DNA of 64,000 nucleotides from Rhodospirillales bacterium 70-18. GTDB taxonomy: Bacteria; Pseudomonadota; Alphaproteobacteria; Acetobacterales; Acetobacteraceae. The notes below the pieces were generated by a model that did no database searches, was not told the origin of the DNA, and saw only the letters and a list, made by a program, of their open reading frames with translations. Position 1 is the stretch's first letter, and every line of letters begins with the position of its first letter. Below, one piece after another: positions 8,479-17,676 of the stretch. The stretch lies in assembly GCA_001899585.1 (NCBI GenBank), contig MKWE01000017.1, forward strand, positions 85,141-149,140, given 5' to 3'. Both the position numbers and the translations under genes were made by a program.

Positions 8479-9836
8479 CAGCGGTCGCCTTCGGAGAGGT
8501 TGATGGAGGAACCGCCCCCGTGGCTGTCGCCACTGCGCACGGCGTGGACGGTGGTCGAGACGGCGTGGCTCATCTGTTGGGAGCGTTTCATCCGGCGAGC
8601 CCAGGCCGGCGGCTGATCGCCGCCCCCGGCGCGGCTCGGTGCGGCGTCATTGGCCGCTTCGCCGACGGTGCCCATCGTCGAGGACCCGCCCGTCGCCTCG
8701 AAAGCGGCTCGGGCTCCGCTGGAGAAGTTGGAGCGCATGCTGGCGGCTGAGCGTTCGGCGGCGCGCCGGAGCGGCGATGTCGCGGCGGATCCAGCGGCCC
8801 GGGCGACGCCGCCCAGGCCACTGGCCACGCCCGAGGCGCCCGACTGGCCTGCGGCGCCCAGGCTGTACGCGGTGGATGCTCCGCCCGCGAGGGCGGCGCC
8901 CCCGCGCGCGGCGGCTGCCGCGCCGCCTGCGAGCGCCGCGCCACCCGAGGCGACGGCACCAACGGATGCCGCGCCGGCCGCGACCATGCCACCTGCGGCG
9001 AGCCCGGTTCCGACTGCGGCGCCAGCACCGAGTTGCGGGCCGCCGGAGACGAGACCGTTGGCGATCCCTGGACCGAAGATGCCGAGGCCGAGCAGCGTCA
9101 GGGCCGCGAGCACGATTGCCATGGCTTCGTCGATGGTCGGCGTGCGCCCGCCGAAGCCGGCGGTGAATTCGGAAAACAGGCTCGATCCGATGCCGATGAT
9201 GACGCCGAGGACCAGCACCTTGATGCCGGAGCTGATGACGTTGCCGAGGACGCGCTCGGCCATGAAGGCGCTCTTGCCGAACAGACCGAAGGGGATAAGC
9301 ACGAATCCCGCGAGCGTCGTCAGCTTGAATTCGATCAGCGTGACGAAGAGTTGGATCGCGAGGATGAAGAAGGCGAGCAGCACCAGCGCCCAGGCGAGCA
9401 GCATCACCGCAATCTGAATGAAGTTTTCGAAGAAACTCCAGTAACCCATGAGATCGGATATGGAATCGAGCAGTGGCCGCCCGGCATCGAGCCCGGTTTG
9501 TGCGACTCGCCCGGGCCGCATCATGTCCGCGACGGTGAAGCCGGTGCCGGAGGCCTTGAGGCCGAGACCGGCGAAGCTCTCGAAGATGATCCGCGCCAGA
9601 TTGTTCCAGTTGCCGATCAGGTAGGCGAACACGCCGACGAACAGGGTCTTCTTGACCAGGCGCGCCATGATGTCGTCGTCGGCGCCCCAGCTCCAGAACA
9701 GCGCGGCGAGCGTTACGTCGATCACGATCAGAGTCGTGGCGATGAACGCCACTTCGCCGCTGAGCAGGCCGAAGCCGCTATCGATGTAGCGGGTGAAGAC
9801 CTCCAGGAAATGGTCAATGACGCCGGTGCCGCCCAT
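8478..9836 (-). CDS. trbL: conjugal transfer protein TrbL (VirB6-like)
   Basis: 452 residues from ATG 9836, four bases after the trbK stop; an upstream extension would run into trbK. Several hydrophobic helices fill the first 290 residues (for example VAFIATTLIVIDVTLAALFW and LLAWALVLLAFFILAIQLFV), as expected for a polytopic VirB6-type inner-membrane channel component. The last third is Ala/Gly/Ser-rich and low in complexity, a usual feature of long TrbL tails. Confidence 0.92.
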   Translation of the reverse strand: MGGTGVIDHFLEVFTRYIDSGFGLLSGEVAFIATTLIVIDVTLAALFWSWGADDDIMARLVKKTLFVGVFAYLIGNWNNLARIIFESFAGLGLKASGTGFTVADMMRPGRVAQTGLDAGRPLLDSISDLMGYWSFFENFIQIAVMLLAWALVLLAFFILAIQLFVTLIEFKLTTLAGFVLIPFGLFGKSAFMAERVLGNVISSGIKVLVLGVIIGIGSSLFSEFTAGFGGRTPTIDEAMAIVLAALTLLGLGIFGPGIANGLVSGGPQLGAGAAVGTGLAAGGMVAAGAASVGAVASGGAALAGGAAAAARGGAALAGGASTAYSLGAAGQSGASGVASGLGGVARAAGSAATSPLRRAAERSAASMRSNFSSGARAAFEATGGSSTMGTVGEAANDAAPSRAGGGDQPPAWARRMKRSQQMSHAVSTTVHAVRSGDSHGGGSSINLSEGDR

Positions 9837-9840
9837 GATC

Positions 9841-10227
9841 TCAACGCGCCTCGTTGCTATGGGAGTTGATCGCCGGGCCCGGCTTGTTGACGGCGGGTTC
9901 ACGCGCGGCGGGTGTGTTCTGCGGCGTACCCTGTGGACCCGGGGCTTGAGGCGCCGGCTGGATCTGCAAAGGCTGCGATGGCTTCAGGAAGCGATTGCGG
10001 TTGTCGGACCAGGCCTGAAGGCAGGCGGGATCGCGGGTCCCGGCCTCGCCGAGCTGCTGGCAGCGCCGCAGCTCGGCTTTCAGCGGGTCCGTGGTCGTCT
10101 CGGTCGTCGCGGCGACGCTGCGATAGAGCGGCGGTTCGTCCTTGCGGGAGAGTTCGATGGCCGTCGCCGTGATCGCGAGGGTCACGAAGCCGACGGCGCC
10201 GATACGCGCGAGAATTTTTCCGTCCAT
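9841..10227 (-). CDS. TrbK-alt type putative entry-exclusion protein
   Basis: 128 residues: a single hydrophobic helix at about 7-25, then a charged and Pro-rich tail with two cysteines (RRCQQLG and RDPACLQAW). The position between trbJ and trbL and the CQQ/PAC pattern match the alternative TrbK found in alphaproteobacterial trb operons. By analogy with RP4 TrbK it would block redundant transfer into cells that already carry the element. The role comes from synteny, not from this sequence alone. Confidence 0.8.
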   Translation of the reverse strand: MDGKILARIGAVGFVTLAITATAIELSRKDEPPLYRSVAATTETTTDPLKAELRRCQQLGEAGTRDPACLQAWSDNRNRFLKPSQPLQIQPAPQAPGPQGTPQNTPAAREPAVNKPGPAINSHSNEAR

Positions 10228-10237
10228 CGCCGCGCCC

Positions 10238-10996
10238 TCAGTTGCTGCCTGGGAACATCTGCGCGTTGCCGGGCTGATATCCCGAGCCCGGCGTCAGGAA
10301 GCGTCGGCGCTGCTCGCGGCCCTGTTCGGCGGCGGCCGACCGTTCGGCGTCGGCGAGTGCCTGCGCCCGTCCGTTGGCGGCCACGACTGCGGTGAGATCG
10401 GCGAGCTGCTGGGCCTGGAGCGCCAGGAGCTGGTTGCCCGCCTGCGTGGCCTGCAAAGCGCCGGTCGCGCCCTGGCTCTGGCCGACCAGCGCCGACATCT
10501 GCGAGCGGTTGGTGTCGATGTTGCCGACGACGCCGGCCTGGACGCGCATGGCATCCTGCAGGCCGCCGACGGTGTTCTGCCAGCGCTCGCGCGCGTCCGC
10601 GACGAGTTGCTGGTCGGAGACCGACATCGAGGCGTTGCCATAGGTGGTGCGGAACGCCTGATCGATGTTCTGGACGTTATAAGCGATGCGCTGCGCTTCA
10701 CCGAGGAGCTGCTGGGTCCGCTGTACCGACTGCTGGAGTTGCTGGAGCGAGGAGTAGGGCAGGCTCGCGAGATTACGGGCCTGGTTGATCAGCATCGTCG
10801 CCTCGTTCTGAAGCGAGGTGATCTGGTTGTTGATCTGTTGTAGCGCGCGGGTCGCCGACAGCAGGTTCTGGGCATAGTTGGTCGGGTCGTAGACGATCCA
10901 CTGCGCCGAAGCCGGCGCGATCAGCACCGGTGACACAGACAGCGGCATGGCGAGGATGGCGGCGGCAAGTGCCGAGCGAGGGATACGCAGTTTCAT
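10238..10996 (-). CDS. trbJ: conjugal transfer protein TrbJ (VirB5-like)
   Basis: 252 residues from ATG 10996, which overlaps the trbE stop (ATGA). A Sec signal peptide ends near residue 31 (APASA before QW). The mature protein begins [11 protein letters not shown], the family hallmark, and continues as long Gln-rich coiled-coil helices. TrbJ/VirB5 is a periplasmic or minor-pilus component of the mating apparatus. A longer frame reaching 11956 runs antiparallel inside trbE and is not real. Confidence 0.93.
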   Translation of the reverse strand: MKLRIPRSALAAAILAMPLSVSPVLIAPASAQWIVYDPTNYAQNLLSATRALQQINNQITSLQNEATMLINQARNLASLPYSSLQQLQQSVQRTQQLLGEAQRIAYNVQNIDQAFRTTYGNASMSVSDQQLVADARERWQNTVGGLQDAMRVQAGVVGNIDTNRSQMSALVGQSQGATGALQATQAGNQLLALQAQQLADLTAVVAANGRAQALADAERSAAAEQGREQRRRFLTPGSGYQPGNAQMFPGSN

Positions 10997-13431
10997 GGCT
11001 GGCTCTCCAGGTTGGTGAGGTTGGGAATGAGGTCGGCCGCCCAATCGACGCCGCGATGGCGCAGCCAGGCCGCAAGGAAGCCCTCGCGCCCGTGTTCGGC
11101 GACGATGCGATCGATGGCGGCTTGGTCGGTCTTGGAGGATGCCGCGCAGAGCGCGAGCGCGACGTCCGCGAGCCCGAGCTCGAAGAGCCGGTTGCCGCGG
11201 CGGCTCTGGCAGTAATAGTCCCGCTTGGGCATGGCCCTCGCGAGGATCTCGATCTGCCGGTCGTTGAGGCCGAACCGGCGATAGATCGCGGTGATCTGCG
11301 GCTCGATCGCCCGCTCGTTCGGCAGCAGCAGCCGCGTCTGGCAGCTCTCGATGATGGCCGGCGCAATCGCCGACCCATCGATGTCGGAGAGGGACTGAGT
11401 GGCGAAGACGACGCTGGCGTTCTTCTTGCGCAGGGTCTTCAGCCATTCGCGGAGCTGTCCGGCGAAACCCTTGTCGTCGAGGGCGAGCCAGCCTTCGTCG
11501 ACGATGATCAGCGTCGGCTCGCCGTTCAGTCGGTCCTCGATGCGATGGAAGAGATAGGCGAGCACGGCCGGTGCTGCGGCTGTCCCGATCAAACCTTCGG
11601 TTTCGAAGGCCTGGACCGTGGCGACGCCGAGCTGCTCGCTCTCGGCGTCGAGGAGCCGGCCATAGGGTCCGCCGACGCAATATGGCCGCAGCGCCTGCTT
11701 CAGGTCGTTCGACTGGAGCAGAACCGACAGGCCCGTAAGAGTCCGCTCGCCGATCGGCGCGCTCGCCAGCGACGACAACGCTGTCCAGATCAACTCCTTG
11801 ACCTCGGGCGTCACCTGGATGCTTTCGCGCATCAGGATCGCGACGATCCAGTCTGCGGCCCAGGCGCGCTCGACCGCCTCGTCGATCCGGGACAGCGGCT
11901 GAAGCGCAACGCTGTCGGCCGAACCCTCGGTCAGACCGCCGCCGAGATCGTGCCAATCACCGCCCATGGCGATGGCAGCGGCGCGGATCGAGCCTCCGAA
12001 GTCGAACGTGAAGACCTGGGCTTGGGCGTAGCGCCGGAACTGTAGCGCCATGAGCGCTAGCAGCACGGACTTGCCGGCGCCCGTCGGGCCGACGACGAGG
12101 GTGTGGCCGACGTCGCCGACATGGATGGAGAACCGGAACGGGGTGGACCCTTCGGTCTTGCCGTACAGCAAGGGGGGCGCACCAAAGTGCTCATCCCGTT
12201 CCGGCCCCGCCCACACGGCACTGAGGGGGATCATGTGGGCGAGATTGAGCGTCGAGATCGGCGGCTGACGCACATTGGCGTAGACATGACCGGGCAGCGA
12301 GCCGAGCCAGGCGTCCGCCGCGTTGATCGTCTCGGGCATGGCGGTGAAATCGCGGCCCTGAATGATCTTCTCGACGAGACGGAGTTTCTCCGCCGCGACG
12401 CGGGGATCGGCGTCCCAGACGGCGATCGTGGCGGTGACATAGGCCTGTCCCGCATAGTCGGCGCCGAGTTCCTGCAGCGCGAGGTCCGCGTCGGCCGCCT
12501 TATTGGCGGCGTCGGTGTCGACCAGGGCGCTCGCCTCGTTGGTCATCACCTCCTTGAGGATTGCGGCGATCGACTTGCGCTTGGCGAACCACTGCCGCCG
12601 GATCTTGGTAAGCAGCTTCGTGGCGTCCGTCTTGTCGAGCAGGATCGCCCGCGTCGCCCAGCGATACGGAAAGGCTAGCCGGTTCAGGTCGTCGAGGATG
12701 CCGGGCGTGGTCGCAGTCGGAAAGCCAACGACGGTCAGGATGCGCAAGTGCGCATCGGCAAGGCGCGGCTCGAGTCCGCCGGTCAGCGGCTGATCGGCGA
12801 CCAGCGCGTCGAGATACATCGGCGTCTCGGGAACGCGCACACGATAACGCTTCGTCGAGACGGTCGAATGCAGATAGGTCAGCGTCTCGACGTCATCCAG
12901 CCACCCGCACTCCGGCATGAAGGCTTCGACGAGCTGCAGGATGCGGTCGGTGCGGTCGACGAAGCCGCGCAGCGCCTCCCAGGCGTCGACGCCGCGCTCG
13001 GCCTTGCCCTCGTAGAGCCAGCTTTCGGCGCGCGCCGCGTCCTCGGCGGGCGGCAGGAAGGCGAAGGTTAGGAAATAGCTCGACTCGTAGTGGACGGCAT
13101 CCTCTTCAAAGTCGGCCTTGCGCTCGGCATCGACCATCGCCGAGGCAGGATCGGGAAACTGACTTGCCGGATAGGCGCCGACGGCATGGCGCTGCGCCTC
13201 GACGAAGATCGCCCAACCGCTGCCGAGACGGCGAAAGGCGTTGTTGAGGCGACCGGCCACGGCGATCAGCTCGGCCTGCACCGCGGAATCGAGGTCGGGT
13301 CCGCGGAAGCGCGCGCTACGCTGGAAGCTGCCGTCCTTGTTCAGCACGACACCCGGGGCGACCAGCGCCGCCCAAGGCAGGAAATCGGCGAGACGGGTTG
13401 AGGTCCGGCGATATTCGGCGAGGTTCATCAT
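10993..13431 (-). CDS. trbE: conjugal transfer ATPase TrbE (VirB4-like)
   Basis: 812 residues, normal for VirB4-type ATPases. An N-terminal CagE/VirB4 domain precedes the RecA-like core, with Walker A GPTGAGKS at residues 448-455 and a Walker B region LIIVDEGW in the last third. It energises pilus assembly and substrate transport at the inner membrane. Two adjacent ATGs (13431 and 13428) are possible starts and neither has a strong Shine-Dalgarno. The gene follows trbD by 9 bp. Confidence 0.95.
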   Translation of the reverse strand: MMNLAEYRRTSTRLADFLPWAALVAPGVVLNKDGSFQRSARFRGPDLDSAVQAELIAVAGRLNNAFRRLGSGWAIFVEAQRHAVGAYPASQFPDPASAMVDAERKADFEEDAVHYESSYFLTFAFLPPAEDAARAESWLYEGKAERGVDAWEALRGFVDRTDRILQLVEAFMPECGWLDDVETLTYLHSTVSTKRYRVRVPETPMYLDALVADQPLTGGLEPRLADAHLRILTVVGFPTATTPGILDDLNRLAFPYRWATRAILLDKTDATKLLTKIRRQWFAKRKSIAAILKEVMTNEASALVDTDAANKAADADLALQELGADYAGQAYVTATIAVWDADPRVAAEKLRLVEKIIQGRDFTAMPETINAADAWLGSLPGHVYANVRQPPISTLNLAHMIPLSAVWAGPERDEHFGAPPLLYGKTEGSTPFRFSIHVGDVGHTLVVGPTGAGKSVLLALMALQFRRYAQAQVFTFDFGGSIRAAAIAMGGDWHDLGGGLTEGSADSVALQPLSRIDEAVERAWAADWIVAILMRESIQVTPEVKELIWTALSSLASAPIGERTLTGLSVLLQSNDLKQALRPYCVGGPYGRLLDAESEQLGVATVQAFETEGLIGTAAAPAVLAYLFHRIEDRLNGEPTLIIVDEGWLALDDKGFAGQLREWLKTLRKKNASVVFATQSLSDIDGSAIAPAIIESCQTRLLLPNERAIEPQITAIYRRFGLNDRQIEILARAMPKRDYYCQSRRGNRLFELGLADVALALCAASSKTDQAAIDRIVAEHGREGFLAAWLRHRGVDWAADLIPNLTNLESQP

Positions 13432-13440
13432 GGGCGCGCC

Positions 13441-13722
13441 TCAGACGTTCAGGTGACCGGGAATGCGGAGGTGCCGACGCCCGACATCAACGAACTGCGG
13501 GTCGCGTTTCGCCGCCCAGACGGCGGCGAAGTGCCCGATCGCCCAGAGGCCGAGGCCGACCAGCCAGAGGCGCAGGCCCAGACCGAGAGCGGCGGCGAGC
13601 GTGCCGTTGAGGATGGCGATGGCCCGCGGGGCTCCGCCGAGCAGGATGTGTTCGGTCAGCGCCCGGTGGACCGGGACGCTATATCCGGGCACGTCGCCGC
13701 TGCTCTCGATCAGGCCCGCCAT
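13441..13722 (-). CDS. trbD: conjugal transfer protein TrbD (VirB3-like)
   Basis: 93 residues with one or two closely spaced hydrophobic segments (about 35-70) and a PVHRALTEHILLGGAPR N-terminal motif, as in TrbD. It is an inner-membrane partner of TrbE. The start codon overlaps the trbC stop (TGATG). Confidence 0.92.
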   Translation of the reverse strand: MAGLIESSGDVPGYSVPVHRALTEHILLGGAPRAIAILNGTLAAALGLGLRLWLVGLGLWAIGHFAAVWAAKRDPQFVDVGRRHLRIPGHLNV

Positions 13723-14054
13723 CAGACGAGCGCTCCGCCGCCGAACGAGAAGAACGACAGGAAGAAGCTCGACGCCGCGAAGGCGATCGACAGGCCGAAG
13801 ACGATCTGGATCAGGCGGCGGAAACCACCGCTGGTGTCACCGAAGGCCAGTGTCAGGCCGGTGACGATGATGATGATCACCGCGATGATCTTGGCGACCG
13901 GGCCCTCGATGGATTCGAGGATCGATTGCAGCGGCGCTTCCCACGGCATCGAGGAGCCGGAGGCGTGGGCAGCTGGCGCCAGTATCACGCTGGCCAATAG
14001 GACGGACGCGGCGGTCGCGACGTGGCGACGGAAATGCAGGGCACGGCGGATCAT
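13722..14054 (-). CDS. trbC: conjugal transfer pilin TrbC (VirB2-like)
   Basis: 110 residues from ATG 14054, four bases into the trbB stop; a longer frame reaching 14477 is a shadow of trbB. An N-terminal signal ends near AHASG, followed by two hydrophobic helices (IIAVIIIIVTGLTLAFG and IVFGLSIAFAASSFFLSFF). That is the standard pilin layout. Upstream is CCCGAAGGAG, a strong ribosome binding site. Confidence 0.92.
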   Translation of the reverse strand: MIRRALHFRRHVATAASVLLASVILAPAAHASGSSMPWEAPLQSILESIEGPVAKIIAVIIIIVTGLTLAFGDTSGGFRRLIQIVFGLSIAFAASSFFLSFFSFGGGALV

Positions 14055-15046
14055 GCAGGTTCTCCTTCGGGAGGCTGGGCTGGGGGCTGGGTTGCGGGGC
14101 TGACGCGGTAATCGCCGTCGGGACCGAGCCCCTCGACGCGGCCCAGCTCGGCCAGACGTCGGGTGGTGCCGCGGCCCGAGAGGACGGCGACGACGTCGAT
14201 CGTCTCTGCGATCAGGGCGCGCGGGACGGTGACGACGGCTTCCTGGATGAGCTGCTCGAGCCGGTGTAGCGCTCCGAGCGCGGTGCCGGCGTGGATCGTG
14301 CCGATCCCGCCCGGATGGCCGGTTCCCCAGGCTTTCAGCAGGTCGAGTGCTTCGGCCCCGCGCACCTCGCCGATCGGGATGCGGTCGGGACGAAGGCGAA
14401 GCGAGGAGCGGACAAGGTCGGAAAGCGTCGCGACGCCGTCCTTGGTCCGCATTGCGACCAGGTTTGGCGCGGCGCATTGCAACTCGCGGGTGTCCTCGAT
14501 GAGGACTACGCGGTCGGAGGTTTTGGAGACCTCAGCGAGCAACGCATTGGTGAGCGTGGTCTTGCCGGTCGAAGTGCCGCCGGCGACGAGGATGTTGCGG
14601 CGATCGGCTACGGCCTGGCGCAGGATCTCGGCCTGCTCGGCCGACATGATGCCGGCCGCAACGTAGTCCTGCAGCGTAAAAACGGCGACAGCCGGCTTGC
14701 GGATCGCAAAGGCCGGCGCGGCCACGACGGGCGGCAGCAGCCCCTCAAACCGCTCCCCCGTTTCCGGCAACTCGGCCGAGACGCGGGGGTTGCCGGCGTG
14801 AACCTCGGCGCCGACATGGTGCGCGACTAGGCGCACGATGCGCTCGCCATCGGCGGCCGAAAGCCGCTCGCCCGTGTCGGACAATCCCTCGGACAGCCGG
14901 TCGATCCAGAGACGGCCGTCGGGGTTGAGCATCACCTCGACGACGCTGGCGTCTCCAAGGAAACCGGCGATAGCGGGGCCGAGTGCGGTCCGCAGCATGC
15001 GGGCTCCTCGAAGTATCGCCTCAGATTTCTCGGAAGAAGCGGCCAC
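14051..15046 (-). CDS. trbB: conjugal transfer ATPase TrbB (VirB11-like)
   Basis: 331 residues from a GTG at 15046, preceded by GGGGA; a TTG at 15061 and an ATG at 14998 (preceded by GAGGAG) are alternatives. The Walker A motif GGTSTGKTT is at residues 156-164 of the GTG form, followed by the Asp box LIEDTREL and the His box [10 protein letters not shown]. This hexameric secretion ATPase works with TrbE. It is the first gene of the tightly coupled trb run. The 168 bp between it and copG may hold an internal promoter. Confidence 0.93.
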   Translation of the reverse strand: MAASSEKSEAILRGARMLRTALGPAIAGFLGDASVVEVMLNPDGRLWIDRLSEGLSDTGERLSAADGERIVRLVAHHVGAEVHAGNPRVSAELPETGERFEGLLPPVVAAPAFAIRKPAVAVFTLQDYVAAGIMSAEQAEILRQAVADRRNILVAGGTSTGKTTLTNALLAEVSKTSDRVVLIEDTRELQCAAPNLVAMRTKDGVATLSDLVRSSLRLRPDRIPIGEVRGAEALDLLKAWGTGHPGGIGTIHAGTALGALHRLEQLIQEAVVTVPRALIAETIDVVAVLSGRGTTRRLAELGRVEGLGPDGDYRVSPATQPPAQPPEGEPA

Positions 15047-15214
15047 GTTGTCCCCGTTCAATGCGGGACCGCGTCAGGCCGCCCCTGGATCGGGGATGAT
15101 TAAAAGAACCGGAAATCGGCCCTCGGCAACAGGTTGTTTTGCTTGTCGTGCTGTGGCGTACAAAGACAGGCGTTCGGCGGAATCGACGAATACTTGAGTT
15201 GCCGAAATCGGTGC

Positions 15215-15649
15215 TTATTGCGCGTCGCGCGCGGGCTCGATGTCTTCGGAAATCTCCTGACGCAGCTTCGGCCCCTTGGCGAGTCGACGGCCGAGCGCAG
15301 CAACGAAGGCGTCGTAGCGCTCGCCGGCCTGCGCCCGGGCGGCGGCCTGGGCCGGTTCGGGCAGCGGCGGGTTCGAGGTCAGCCAGAAGCGCACGAACAC
15401 TGCCAGCATCTCGACCGAGATGCCCATGTCGCGCTCCATGCGGGTCATGCGGCGGTCGAGCTGGTCGAGGCGCTTGGTGGTGGCCGCTTCCTGCCGCTCT
15501 GCCGCGTCCGGCGACAGGAAGGACGCGATCGCGGCCTCGGCGACCAGGGAGCGCGACTGATCGCGGCGTGCGGCATGGGCGGCGAGCGCCTTCATCACCT
15601 CGGGTTCGAGATAGACCGACAGGCGCTGTTTCTTCGACGGATTGGCCAT
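15215..15649 (-). CDS. CopG-family ribbon-helix-helix regulator
   Basis: 144 residues. The N-terminal RHH motif (KKQRLSVYLEPEVMKALAAH, about residues 6-48) is followed by a coiled-coil-like segment (KRLDQLDRRMTRMERDMGI) and a TrbB-adjacent helical tail. The spot between traG and trbB is where Tn4371-like elements carry a CopG regulator. It starts 7 bp after the traG stop and probably controls the trb promoter in the downstream 168-bp gap. Confidence 0.88.
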   Translation of the reverse strand: MANPSKKQRLSVYLEPEVMKALAAHAARRDQSRSLVAEAAIASFLSPDAAERQEAATTKRLDQLDRRMTRMERDMGISVEMLAVFVRFWLTSNPPLPEPAQAAARAQAGERYDAFVAALGRRLAKGPKLRQEISEDIEPARDAQ

Positions 15650-15656
15650 GGGCGTC

Positions 15657-17648
15657 TCACAGCTCCATGCCGTCGTTCGGGTCGAGCGAGACCTGACGTG
15701 CGACGCCCTGCATCACCTGGTTGGCGCGGCTGATCCGGGCGGTGTCCTCGTCGGCGTCGTCATCGAGGCCGACCTCGAACTCATTCTCGATCGGCGCCTT
15801 CTTTTCGACGGGCGCGGCGCGGTTCAGCTCGGGCTGGTGGCGCCGTTCCGAGCCGGTCGGATCTTCGTCGCCGCCGTCGGTCGTGGCGGCGGCCTCGGCG
15901 AGCGTGGCGGCTGGGCGGGCCGGAACCGGCAGCCGGGTCCAATCGTCGGAGCTGGGACGGTTCGACTTGGCGAGCGTCGGTGGCGCGACGATCCGCTCCT
16001 TGAAGCGCCGGTCCTCGAAATAGCGCGCCTTCTTCGCGCGGATCGGCGGCGTTCCTGCGACCATGACGATCTCGTCGGCCGGCGGGAGCTGCATCACCTC
16101 GCCGGGGGTCAAGAGCGGCCGCGCCGTTTCCGATCGCGACACCATCAGATGGCCGAGCCACGGTGAGAGACGATGGCCGGCATAGTTGCGCATAGCCCGC
16201 ATCTCGGTGGCGGTGCCGAGCGCATCGGAGACGCGCTTGGCAGTCCGCTCGTCGTTGGTCGCGAAGCTGACGCGCACATGGCAGTTGTCGAGGATCGAAT
16301 TGTTCGGCCCGTAGGCCTTTTCGATCTGGTTGAGCGACTGCGCGATCAAGAATGCCTTCAAGCCGTAGCCGGCCATGAAGGCGAGCGCGGATTCAAAGAA
16401 GTCGAGGCGGCCGAGCGCCGGGAATTCGTCGAGCATGAGGAGCAGCCGATGGCGGTTGCCCTTGGCGTGCAAGTCCTCGGTCAGGCGCCGGCCTATCTGG
16501 TTCAGGATCAACCTGATGAGCGGCTTCGTCCTGGCGATGTCGGATGGCGGCACGACGAGGTAGAGGCTGGTCGGATGCTTGGCACCGACGATGTCGGCGA
16601 TGCGCCAGTCGCAGCGGCGCGTCACCTCGGCGACCACAGGGTCCCGGTAGAGGCCGAGGAACGACATGGCCGTCGACAGCACGCCCGACCGCTCGTTGTC
16701 TGATTTGTTGAGCAGCTCGCGGGCCGCCGACGCGATGACCGGGTGCGGACCGGCTTCGCCGAGGTGGGCCGTTTTCATCATCGCCGCCAGCGTCGACTCG
16801 ATGGGCCGCTTCGGATCGGAGAGGAAGGCGGCGACGCCGGCGAGCGTCTTGTCCTCCTCGGCATAGAGAACATGGAGGATCGCACCGACCAGAAGCGCGT
16901 GGCTGGTCTTCTCCCAGTGGTTCCGCTTTTCGAGGCTGCCTTCCGGATCGACCAGGATGTCGGCGATGTTCTGGACGTCGCGCACTTCCCATTCCCCGCA
17001 GCGCACCTCGAGCAACGGATTATAGGCAGCCGATTTCGCGTTGGTCGGATCGAACAGCAGCACTCGGCCGTGACGCGCGCGAAAGCCGGCGGTAAGCGTC
17101 CAGTTCTCGCCCTTGATGTCATGGACGATCGCAGAGCCCGGCCAGGTCAGCAGCGATGGCACGACCAGACCGACGCCTTTGCCTGATCGGGTCGGGGCGA
17201 AGCACAGCACATGCTCGGGCCCGTCATGACGCAGATAGGCATGATCGAACTTTCCGAGCACCACGCCGTCCTCGCCAAGGAGACCGGCGCCGCGCACTTC
17301 GTCGGCGCGGGCCCAGCGGGCCGAGCCGAAGGTCTCGGCGTTCCTCGCCTCCCGCGCCCGCCAGACCGACATGCCGATCGCCACGGCGATGGAGATGAAC
17401 CCTCCCGATGCGGCGATATAGGCACCCTCGACGAAGATCGGTGGCGCATAAGCATCATAGAAATACCACCACGGGAAGAAGGACCACGGATAGTAGATCG
17501 GCCAGTCGCCGAGCATGAACCAGGCCGGGCCGAGCTGCGGTTGGAAGCCGAGCCTCCAGGCCGTCCATTGTGTGGCGGCCCAGGTCGTCAGCAGAACGAT
17601 CGCGAAGACGGTGAGGATCTGGCCCCAAAGGATCTTGGTGGCGGACAT
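15657..17648 (-). CDS. traG: conjugal transfer coupling protein TraG (VirD4-like)
   Basis: 663 residues from ATG 17648, with AACCGAAGGGA upstream. Two N-terminal transmembrane segments (about 7-29 and 75-96) precede the T4SS-DNA coupling ATPase domain, with Walker A APTRSGKG at residues 151-158 and Walker B LLLMLDEFPALGRLD. It docks the relaxase-bound strand to the secretion channel. A start at 17750 would extend into a region with no family similarity, so I prefer 17648. Confidence 0.95.
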   Translation of the reverse strand: MSATKILWGQILTVFAIVLLTTWAATQWTAWRLGFQPQLGPAWFMLGDWPIYYPWSFFPWWYFYDAYAPPIFVEGAYIAASGGFISIAVAIGMSVWRAREARNAETFGSARWARADEVRGAGLLGEDGVVLGKFDHAYLRHDGPEHVLCFAPTRSGKGVGLVVPSLLTWPGSAIVHDIKGENWTLTAGFRARHGRVLLFDPTNAKSAAYNPLLEVRCGEWEVRDVQNIADILVDPEGSLEKRNHWEKTSHALLVGAILHVLYAEEDKTLAGVAAFLSDPKRPIESTLAAMMKTAHLGEAGPHPVIASAARELLNKSDNERSGVLSTAMSFLGLYRDPVVAEVTRRCDWRIADIVGAKHPTSLYLVVPPSDIARTKPLIRLILNQIGRRLTEDLHAKGNRHRLLLMLDEFPALGRLDFFESALAFMAGYGLKAFLIAQSLNQIEKAYGPNNSILDNCHVRVSFATNDERTAKRVSDALGTATEMRAMRNYAGHRLSPWLGHLMVSRSETARPLLTPGEVMQLPPADEIVMVAGTPPIRAKKARYFEDRRFKERIVAPPTLAKSNRPSSDDWTRLPVPARPAATLAEAAATTDGGDEDPTGSERRHQPELNRAAPVEKKAPIENEFEVGLDDDADEDTARISRANQVMQGVARQVSLDPNDGMEL

Positions 17649-17676
17649 GACGGGGGTCCCTTCGGTTGGTGGATGG

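Noticed and set aside
10238-11956. Long minus frame continuing upstream of trbJ
   Set aside because: The part before ATG 10996 lies inside trbE in another frame; only the trbJ portion has a signal peptide and family motifs.
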